Positions 13,608 to 19,385 of a DNA stretch of 19,385 nt are shown piece after piece. The notes beneath the pieces were generated by a model, which saw nothing but the letters and a program-made list of their open reading frames with translations, searched no databases and was not told where the DNA came from. Source of the DNA: an uncultured Actinomycetes bacterium (GTDB taxonomy: Bacteria; Actinomycetota; Acidimicrobiia; Acidimicrobiales; Acidimicrobilacustridaceae); the NCBI GenBank assembly GCA_945957335.1, contig CAMFLJ010000029.1, positions 1-19,385 on the forward strand, written 5' to 3'. The translations under genes and the position numbers were made by a program. Within the stretch, counting starts at the first letter, position 1; every line of letters begins with the position of its first letter.

Positions 13608-14321
13608 GTGACCACCCTCGTGCTCGTCCACGGCGGGTCGGTCACGTCGCGCGCGTTCGACCCTCTCCTGCCGCTGCTGCACACGCCCGCCGTGGCCGTC
13701 GACCTGCCGGGGCGGCGCCATCGCCCCGCCGACCTCTCGACGTTGCACCGCACCGACTGGGAGCGCTCGGCGGCGGCCGACATCGAGGCGCTCGGCCTCG
13801 ACGACGTCGTGCTCGTGGGCCACTCGTCGGGCGGCTACGTGATCCCCGGGGTCGCCGCCCTGCTCCCGCCCGGCACCGTGCGCCACCTGGTGTTCGTGGC
13901 CGCCAACTGCCCGGCCGAGGGGCAGAGCCCGGTCGAGTCGATGGCCGAGAAGCTGCGGGGCATCACCCTCGCCAACCGCGAGAACCTGGCCGCCCAGGCG
14001 GTGGGCCGCTCCATCGGTGACCTGCGGCCCGGGGAGGCGCCGATCGACACCGAGCTCGAGATCGTCGAGGTCGACCTGCGGATGGGCGTCGAGGCGCCGG
14101 CCCAGCTCTACGAGCCGATGACCTGGGTGGGGGTGCCCGACGGGCCCCGCACCTACGTGCGGGCCACGCGCGACCGCATCATCCCCGCGGAGCACGCACT
14201 GGTGATGGCGGCCAACGCAGGCGCCACCGAGGTGGTCGACGTCGACGCCGGCCACGACGTGGTGGGTGACGCCCCCGAGGCCCTCGCCGCCCTCCTCGAC
14301 CGCATCGCCGCCTCCACCTGA
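13608..14321 (+). CDS. Alpha/beta-hydrolase (esterase-like)
   Basis: 237 aa, a compact alpha/beta-hydrolase. LVHGGSVTS (6–14) supplies the oxyanion-hole HGG, the nucleophile elbow is GHSSGG with Ser73, the acid is probably Asp189 in TRDRIIP, and the base His216 in DAGHD. The triad is complete. There is no signal peptide, so it is cytoplasmic. It resembles small salicylate-esterase/pyrethroid-hydrolase-like and C-C hydrolase relatives common in actinobacteria; the substrate is not predictable. GTG at 13608 is the first possible start after the thiolase stop, with 58 bp between. No strong Shine-Dalgarno or promoter hexamer is visible, so it may belong to the upstream operon. A hairpin follows 12 nt after its stop. 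Confidence 0.87.
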   Translation: MTTLVLVHGGSVTSRAFDPLLPLLHTPAVAVDLPGRRHRPADLSTLHRTDWERSAAADIEALGLDDVVLVGHSSGGYVIPGVAALLPPGTVRHLVFVAANCPAEGQSPVESMAEKLRGITLANRENLAAQAVGRSIGDLRPGEAPIDTELEIVEVDLRMGVEAPAQLYEPMTWVGVPDGPRTYVRATRDRIIPAEHALVMAANAGATEVVDVDAGHDVVGDAPEALAALLDRIAAST

Positions 14322-14333
14322 CCCCCTGAGCCC

Positions 14334-14381
14334 CCGGTGGCTCGATCCCGGCCCCTGGAGGGGCGCGAATCGAGCCACGGG
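14334..14381. terminator. Imperfect hairpin terminator after the hydrolase
   Basis: GTGGCTCGAT at 14337–14346 pairs with ATCGAGCCAC at 14369–14378. After a 4×4 internal loop, GCCCC (14351–14355) pairs with GGGGC (14360–14364) around a TGGA tetraloop. Further pairs exist at the base. There is no T-run. It closes the 10966–14321 gene group and precedes the next promoter-like hexamer. Confidence 0.6.
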
Positions 14382-14395
14382 TGGGGGAGGGGTGG

Positions 14396-14401
14396 TAGGC
14401 A
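14396..14401 (+). promoter_or_regulatory. Weak -10-like hexamer before the OYE/SDR genes
   Basis: TAGGCA lies exactly 7 nt before the GTG at 14409 (spacer gtcgggc). The final T of TAnnnT is A. The same G-rich stretch could also serve as a ribosome binding site, so the assignment is uncertain. Confidence 0.3.
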
Positions 14402-14408
14402 GTCGGGC

Positions 14409-16391
14409 GTGGGGGCACGCCGGCTGTTCGAACCGATCGTCATCGGCGACGTCGAGGTGCCGAACCGCATCGTCAACACCACCCACGGCACCGGCCTCGG
14501 CGCCGACCGCGACGTGCGCTACCTGCAGGAGCGGGCGCGTGGCGGCGCCGGGCTGATCGGCGTCCACTCGCTCGGAGGGGTGTACGGCTACGCCCTGGGC
14601 CCCGGCCCCGAGGTGCCCGCCCCCGACTGGGACCAGAAGGCGCTGCACCCCCTGAGCGACGAGGGCCTGGCCTTCTACGACGAGACCACCATCCCCGGCC
14701 TGCGCCGCCGGGCCGAGGTCGTGCACGCCGAGGGCGCCCGCTGCTACGCGCAGGTGTACCACTCGGGTGCGGCCCGCCACGGCGGCATCGCCGGCCCGCT
14801 GATGGCGCCCTCCGCGGTGCCCGACCCCTACGAGGCGGTGATGCCCCACCCGCTCACCGAGGCCGAGATCGACGAGCTCGTGTGGGCCTTCGCCCACCAG
14901 ATCCGGCGCATCCAGGTCGCCGGGCTCGACGCCGCCGAGATCCACGGCGCCCACGGCTACCTCGTCAACCAGTTCCTGTCGCCCTACGCCAACCGCCGCA
15001 CCGACGCCTGGGGTGGCACCCCCGAGAAGCGGGTGCGCTTCGTGCGCGAGGTCGTCGCCGCCGCCCGCTCGCTGGTCGGGCCGACCTACCCGATCGGCAT
15101 CCGCATCGGGGTCGACGGCGACGGCGAGCGCCGGGGCCTCACCGTGGCCGAGCTGGCCCGCACCGCCGAGCTGCTCGGCGACGTCGTGGCCTACGTGAGC
15201 GTCAGCGGCGGCAACTACGCCGGCTTCGGCGAGGGCCTCGAGGGCGCCTACGTCAGCCCCTGGTACCGCGAGCCCGCCCACAACGCCCCGGCGGCCGCGG
15301 CGGTGAAGGCGGTGGTCGACGTGCCGGTGATGGTCACGGGACGCATCGCCGACGTGGCCCTGGCCGAGAGCCTGATCGCCGAGGGCGTCGCCGACATGGT
15401 CGGGATGGTGCGGGCGCTCGTCGCCGACCCCGACCTGCCCAACAAGGCCCGGGAGGGCCGCGAGGCCGAGATCCGCATGTGCCTCGGGATGTCGGAGTGC
15501 CACGCCATCGGGGCCCACCGGGTGCCCATGACCTGTGCGGTGAACGCTGCTGCCGCCCGCGAGGACGAGCTCGAGATCGTGCCCGCCGCCGTGCCCCGCA
15601 CCATCGCCGTGATCGGCGCCGGCCCCGCCGGCATGGAGGCGGCCCGCGTCGCCGCCGTGCGCGGCCACCGGGTGTTCCTGGCCGACCGCCGCCGCACCCT
15701 CGGCGGCACGCCCGCCCTCCTGGCCCTCGACCCCAACCGCCGCAACCTGCGCGACCACGCCACGTACTTCGAGGGTGAGCTCCGCCGCCTCGGGGTGGAG
15801 CTCCTCCTCGGCAACGAGGTCACCGCCGACGAGCTCGCCGACTTCGGCGTCGACGCCGTGGTGGTGGCCACGGGCGGCGTGCCGGTGGTGCCCGACGTGC
15901 CCGGCATCGGGCTGCCCTCGGTGGTGCACGCCCTCGACGTGCTCCAGGGTGCAGAGGTGGGCGACCGGGCCGTGGTCGTGGGCGGTCTCGACAAGCACCT
16001 CGGTCCGCCGACCGTGGCCGAGCACCTCGCCGACCGTGGCGCCGTGGTCGAGCTGGTCACCGAGCAGTTCGACTTCGCCCAGGGTGTGGAGGACGGCACC
16101 CGCATCCCGCTGCGCGGCCGGCTGGCCGACAAGGAGGTCACCGTGTCGCTGCTGCACGCCCTGGTGCGCGTCGAGCCCGACGGCCCGGTCGTGGTCGACC
16201 GCCTCACCGGCGTCGAGCGCCGGGTCGACGGTGCCACCGTGGTGCTGGCCTGCGGGTCGCTGCCCGACGGCCGCCTGGCCCGCGAGCTGGAGGGCCGGGT
16301 GCCCGAGGTCCACGTCATCGGCGACGCCTTCGCCCCCAGGCGGATGATGCACGCCACCCTCGAGGGCGCCCGCGTGGGGGTGGCGCTGTGA
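14409..16391 (+). CDS. OYE-type/FAD NAD(P)H-dependent enoate or dienoyl-CoA reductase (FadH/BaiCD/TMADH family)
   Basis: 660 aa, as in the family (about 640–690). Residues about 5–350 are an Old Yellow Enzyme TIM barrel binding FMN, with the HGAHGYL active-site segment at 179–185 and NRRTDAWGG at 195–203. Residues about 355–378 are the [4Fe-4S] loop, and about 397–660 form the FAD/NAD(P)-binding part with VIGAGPAGME (401–410), ATGGVP, VVGGLD and VIGDAF. The family reduces C=C bonds conjugated to carbonyls (2,4-dienoyl-CoA, or 3-oxo-delta-4-steroid bile acids in BaiCD/BaiH) or oxidises amines. The iron-sulfur loop has Cys358, Cys364 and Cys376, but Met361 where the second Cys normally is. The stop overlaps the SDR start as GTGA. 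Substrate inferred only loosely. Confidence 0.88.
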   Translation: MGARRLFEPIVIGDVEVPNRIVNTTHGTGLGADRDVRYLQERARGGAGLIGVHSLGGVYGYALGPGPEVPAPDWDQKALHPLSDEGLAFYDETTIPGLRRRAEVVHAEGARCYAQVYHSGAARHGGIAGPLMAPSAVPDPYEAVMPHPLTEAEIDELVWAFAHQIRRIQVAGLDAAEIHGAHGYLVNQFLSPYANRRTDAWGGTPEKRVRFVREVVAAARSLVGPTYPIGIRIGVDGDGERRGLTVAELARTAELLGDVVAYVSVSGGNYAGFGEGLEGAYVSPWYREPAHNAPAAAAVKAVVDVPVMVTGRIADVALAESLIAEGVADMVGMVRALVADPDLPNKAREGREAEIRMCLGMSECHAIGAHRVPMTCAVNAAAAREDELEIVPAAVPRTIAVIGAGPAGMEAARVAAVRGHRVFLADRRRTLGGTPALLALDPNRRNLRDHATYFEGELRRLGVELLLGNEVTADELADFGVDAVVVATGGVPVVPDVPGIGLPSVVHALDVLQGAEVGDRAVVVGGLDKHLGPPTVAEHLADRGAVVELVTEQFDFAQGVEDGTRIPLRGRLADKEVTVSLLHALVRVEPDGPVVVDRLTGVERRVDGATVVLACGSLPDGRLARELEGRVPEVHVIGDAFAPRRMMHATLEGARVGVAL

Positions 16392-17182
16392 GCGCCGGAC
16401 AGGGCCCCGAGCCGGGCCCGCCCCGCACCGCGGTCGTCACCGGTTCGGCGTCGGGCATCGGCCACGCCACCCGGCAGCGGCTCGAAGCCGACGGCTGGCG
16501 CGTGCTGGGCGTCGACCTCCACGACGCCGAGGTCGAGGCCGACCTCTCGACCGCCGACGGTCGTCGGTCGATGGTCGAGACCCTCACCGACCTCAGCGGC
16601 GGCGTGCTCCATGCGGTGGTGGCGTGCGCGGGCGTGAGTGGACGCACCAACCCGCCCGAGCTCGTCGTGCGCCTCGACCACTTCGGCGCGGTGGCCACCA
16701 TCGAAGGCCTGCGGCCGATGCTCGCCGCGGCCGACGGAGGAGCCGCTGCGGTGGCGGTGTCGTCGAACTCCGCCCTCACCGCCCCGGCCAACGCCGGGGG
16801 GCTCACGGCCTGCCTGGCCGGCGACGAGGAGGCGGCTGTGGCCGTCGACTGGGCCTCGGGCGTCGAGGCCTACGCCACGGCCAAGCGGGCGCTCGTGGGG
16901 TGGGTCCGCCGCCGGGCGGTCACGCCCGAGTGGGTGGGCTCCGACATCCGCCTCAACGCGGTGGCGCCCGGTCTGATCGTGACGCCCCTCAACGAGGCCG
17001 ACCTCGACACCATCCTGGCCACGCCCGGGTACCCGCGGCCGAGCGAGGTGCCGGGCCGCCCCGAGGAGGTCGCCGGGCTCATCGCCTACCTGCTCTCGGC
17101 CGAGGCCCGGTACCTGGTCGGCTCGTGCGTGGTGATCGACGGCGGCACCGACGCCGCCATCCACCCCGACCTGCGGGTCTGA
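16388..17182 (+). CDS. Short-chain dehydrogenase resembling 3-alpha-hydroxysteroid dehydrogenase/carbonyl reductase
   Basis: 264 aa, classical SDR. The nucleotide loop TGSASGIG is at 18–25, catalytic Ser lies in the SSNSAL segment (125–130), and Tyr162-x3-Lys166 is in AYATAKRAL. NAVAPG (190–195) and VIDGGTDA follow. The stretch GVDLHDAEVEADLSTADGRR closely resembles, from memory, the matching part of Comamonas testosteroni 3-alpha-HSD/carbonyl reductase, as does the segment rich in Ala before the Tyr. An Asp after the second strand (Asp43) favours NAD(H). GTG at 16388 overlaps the reductase stop by 4 bp, so the two are made together and likely act on one substrate. Its end is 12 bp from the convergent regulatory gene with no terminator between. 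Confidence 0.87.
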   Translation: MSAGQGPEPGPPRTAVVTGSASGIGHATRQRLEADGWRVLGVDLHDAEVEADLSTADGRRSMVETLTDLSGGVLHAVVACAGVSGRTNPPELVVRLDHFGAVATIEGLRPMLAAADGGAAAVAVSSNSALTAPANAGGLTACLAGDEEAAVAVDWASGVEAYATAKRALVGWVRRRAVTPEWVGSDIRLNAVAPGLIVTPLNEADLDTILATPGYPRPSEVPGRPEEVAGLIAYLLSAEARYLVGSCVVIDGGTDAAIHPDLRV

Positions 17183-17194
17183 CCTCGCCGTCGC

Positions 17195-19385
17195 TCAGGC
17201 GCGCTGGCCGGGAGGCGACCACGCCCCCAGCAGCTCGTCGAGCGCCTCGGCGGGCACCGGGCTGCTCCAGAGGTAGCCCTGGCCCCGGTCGCAGCCGAGG
17301 GCGACGAGGTGGTCGAGCTGCTCCGAGGTCTCGATGCCCTCGGCCACGACCGTGAGGCCGATGCCGTGGGCCATCTCGACGATGCCGTGCACGATGGCCC
17401 AGTCGGCCCGGTGGGTGGTGAGGCCCCGGATGAACGACTGGTCGATCTTCAGCACCGACACCGGCATGCGCCGCAGGTAGCCGAGCGAGGAGTAGCCGGT
17501 GCCGAAGTCGTCCATGGCCAGGCCCACGCCGAGGTCGCGCAGCTCGTTGAGGCGGCGGATGGCGTCGTCGGGCCCCGCGGTGACGGCCGACTCGGTGATC
17601 TCGAACATCACCGCCGCGGGCTCGAGCCCGGCGGCGTCGAGGGCGCCGGCCACCGAGGCGGCCAGGCCGTCGTGGGCGAGCTGGCGGGGCGAGAGGTTCA
17701 CGGCGACCCGGGCGGGATGGGTGCCCGAGGCGGCGCGCCACTCGACGAGCTGCTCCAGCGCCATGCGCAGCACGGCGTCGCCGACGGGCACGATGAGCCC
17801 GGTCTCCTCGGCGAGGGCGATGAAGTTGCCCGGGCTGACCAGGCCGCGCTCCGGGTTGCGCCAGCGCACCAGCGCCTCGGCCCAGACCTCCTCGGGCTGC
17901 TCGTCCTCCGCCGGCTGCAGGGGGAGGGCGGCCTGCCACACCACCACCAGCTCGTCGTCGTCGATGGCCCGGCGCAGGGCGCTGGCCTGGTCGAGCCGGC
18001 GTCGGGCCTGGCGTCGGAGGTCGTGGTCGTAGAGCTCGGTGCGCCCCGGGCCCATCGACGCGGCGCGGGCAGCGGCGGCCTCGGCCTCCTGTACGAGCTG
18101 CTCGGCGGCGGTGTCCGCGGCGGGCCGGATCGACACCCCGATGCTCGTGGTGACCGCGAGCGACAGGTCGGCCACGGCGTGGGGGGCGCCGAGCGCCACC
18201 CGCACCCGGTCGGTGAGGTCGGTGAAGTCCTCGACGCTGCCGTCGGTGACGTGGAGCACGGCGAGCGCGTCGCCGGCGGTGCGGGCCACGACCGCGTCGG
18301 AGTCGACCGCCCGGCGCAGGCGCTCGGCGAGCGAGACGAGCAGGGCGTCGCCGGCGCCGCGGCCGTGGGCGTCGATGACCTCGCCCAAGCCGTCGACCCG
18401 GGCGACGAGGACGCCGACGATCGGGTCGGTGCCCTCGATGCGGGCCAGGAGCTGCTCGGCGCGGTCGATCAGCAGCGCCCGGGTGGGCAGCCCGGTGAGC
18501 GGGTCGGTGACGGAGGCCTGGTGGGGGTCGGCCGCCGTTGCTTGGTCGGCCACCGGTGAGGGGGCGGCGCCCGCCACCTGCGGCTCTGCCACCGCCGGTG
18601 GGGTAGCGCCGGCCGGCGACGGGGTCGACGTGCTCGTCGTGGGCGCCGGGCCGTGGTCACGGGCCCGCTCGAAGGAGGCGGCGATGATCTCGGCCAGCCG
18701 CTCGAGGAGGGCCACCTCGTCGGGGTCGAAGGCCCGCACCGACCCCGCCAGCACCGACAGCGAGCCGTGGAACCCGGGGGCGCCCCCGACCACCACGGCG
18801 ATGCCGGCCGCGTGGTCGTCGGGCGAGGCCAGGCCCTGGAAGCGGCGGTCGGTGGCGAGGTCGTGGACCACGACGGGCGCTCCGTGGGCCACGACCACGT
18901 CGTGGAGGTCGGCGTGACGGCCCGACTCGTAGTCGGTGGTCGAGGGGCCGGTGCCGAACCAGGCGGCGCGCACCTGCGGGTGCTCGTCGGCGTCGGCCTC
19001 GACGAGCACCGCGGAGTCGACCCCGAGCGTGCGCCCGGCCGCGCCCACCACCGCGTCGGCCACGTCGACGGGGTCACCGGTGGAGAGCGCCAGCAGGGCG
19101 AGCTGCACGGCGACGTCCTGGTGGGCGGCGTGGGCCTCGAGGCGGGCGGCGCGGCCCACGTCCCCGGCGAGCTCGGCGTCCGCGGCCCGGCGGGCGGCCT
19201 CCTGCTGGGCGTGGCGTTGCTCGGCGGCGGCGCGCTCCTCGGCCCGGGCCGTCTCGACGGCCTTGGCCAGGTTCCGCTCGTGGGCGTCCTCGGCGTAGCG
19301 GGCCCGGACGGCCGCCGCGGTGCGCTCCTCGGCCCGCGTGGTGTCGAGGGCGTCGGCGATCTCGCGGCGGTGGGCCTCCTCCAGC
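17195..19385 (-). CDS. GAF–degenerate GGDEF–EAL cyclic-di-GMP phosphodiesterase, 5' end outside window
   Basis: The frame is open to the right edge; 729 codons are visible and the start is missing. The first about 85 visible residues are an Ala/Glu/Arg-rich helix, probably coiled coil (RAEERTAAAVRARYAEDAHE). A GAF-like sensor domain follows, then a Pro/Ala/Thr linker near 18500–18660. The next domain has VTDPLTGLPTRALLIDRAE of a GGDEF domain, but the signature reads AGDAL (about 18263–18277), so cyclase activity should be lost. The EAL domain is intact: EALVRW (17861–17878), VNLSPRQL, EITES, DDFGTGYSS (about 17486–17512), LKIDQSF, VAEGIET and RGQGYLWSSP. It should hydrolyse c-di-GMP to pGpG, with the degenerate GGDEF possibly a GTP sensor. 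No membrane span is visible in the part present. Confidence 0.92.
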   Translation of the reverse strand, partial: LEEAHRREIADALDTTRAEERTAAAVRARYAEDAHERNLAKAVETARAEERAAAEQRHAQQEAARRAADAELAGDVGRAARLEAHAAHQDVAVQLALLALSTGDPVDVADAVVGAAGRTLGVDSAVLVEADADEHPQVRAAWFGTGPSTTDYESGRHADLHDVVVAHGAPVVVHDLATDRRFQGLASPDDHAAGIAVVVGGAPGFHGSLSVLAGSVRAFDPDEVALLERLAEIIAASFERARDHGPAPTTSTSTPSPAGATPPAVAEPQVAGAAPSPVADQATAADPHQASVTDPLTGLPTRALLIDRAEQLLARIEGTDPIVGVLVARVDGLGEVIDAHGRGAGDALLVSLAERLRRAVDSDAVVARTAGDALAVLHVTDGSVEDFTDLTDRVRVALGAPHAVADLSLAVTTSIGVSIRPAADTAAEQLVQEAEAAAARAASMGPGRTELYDHDLRRQARRRLDQASALRRAIDDDELVVVWQAALPLQPAEDEQPEEVWAEALVRWRNPERGLVSPGNFIALAEETGLIVPVGDAVLRMALEQLVEWRAASGTHPARVAVNLSPRQLAHDGLAASVAGALDAAGLEPAAVMFEITESAVTAGPDDAIRRLNELRDLGVGLAMDDFGTGYSSLGYLRRMPVSVLKIDQSFIRGLTTHRADWAIVHGIVEMAHGIGLTVVAEGIETSEQLDHLVALGCDRGQGYLWSSPVPAEALDELLGAWSPPGQRA

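Noticed and set aside
13518..16352. Very long open frame on the minus strand (about 940 codons) opposite the thiolase, hydrolase and OYE genes
   Set aside because: It runs antisense to three genes with clear motifs, its product is a monotonous G/H/V/D/R-rich sequence without domain signatures, and long antisense frames are expected in such GC-rich DNA.
1..19385. CRISPR arrays, tRNA/rRNA genes, transposases, integrases, toxin–antitoxin or phage genes
   Set aside because: Read for on both strands; no regularly spaced repeats, tRNA-like cloverleaf or relevant protein motif was seen.

Overview
The window is very GC-rich with G/C-biased third codon positions, densely packed genes, several GTG starts, 4–8 bp start/stop overlaps and candidate leaderless promoters. 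Together with the gene families (mycothiol-dependent-isomerase-like protein, LLM/F420-type oxidoreductase, steroid-type P450, many CoA-linked enzymes) this points to an actinobacterium. The lineage could be Acidimicrobiia, but that is an inference from style and content. I see no rRNA, tRNA, CRISPR array, transposase or phage gene, and no gene-free stretch longer than about 175 bp.

Layout. 1–913 (-): 5' part of glutamate dehydrogenase, cut by the window edge. Divergent from it, 965–2062 (+): an MDMPI-fold protein and a small ASCH-like protein. 2111–3091 (+): an uncharacterised protein with a 2OG-Fe(II)-oxygenase-like H-x-D...H pattern, followed by a 52-nt hairpin. 3219–4953 (+): an ECF-type sigma factor overlapping a single-span membrane protein with a beta-propeller-like outer part, probably its anti-sigma factor. 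4987–6234 (-): a class III CoA-transferase. 6268–9392 (-): an LLM flavin/F420 oxidoreductase translationally coupled to a molybdopterin [4Fe-4S] oxidoreductase, behind an AT-rich palindrome. 9568–10803 (-): a cytochrome P450. 10966–14321 (+): an HMG-CoA-synthase-like/DUF35 fusion, an overlapping SCP-x-type thiolase and an alpha/beta hydrolase, ended by a second hairpin. 14409–17182 (+): an Old-Yellow-Enzyme/FAD reductase overlapping a 3-alpha-hydroxysteroid-dehydrogenase-like SDR. 17195–19385 (-): a GAF/degenerate-GGDEF/EAL protein running off the right edge.

Taken together, the central 12 kb (CoA-transferase, Mo-enzyme, LLM oxidoreductase, P450, thiolase module, hydrolase, OYE reductase, SDR) looks like a catabolic or modifying island for a hydrophobic, CoA-activated, probably sterol- or terpenoid-like substrate. 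The substrate is inferred from family resemblance, not proven. The two most unusual items are a completely cysteine-free HMGCS-like/DUF35 fusion coupled to a thiolase with its catalytic residues intact, and a set of five genes whose start codon lies exactly 7 nt downstream of a TAnnnT-like hexamer, suggesting leaderless transcription.
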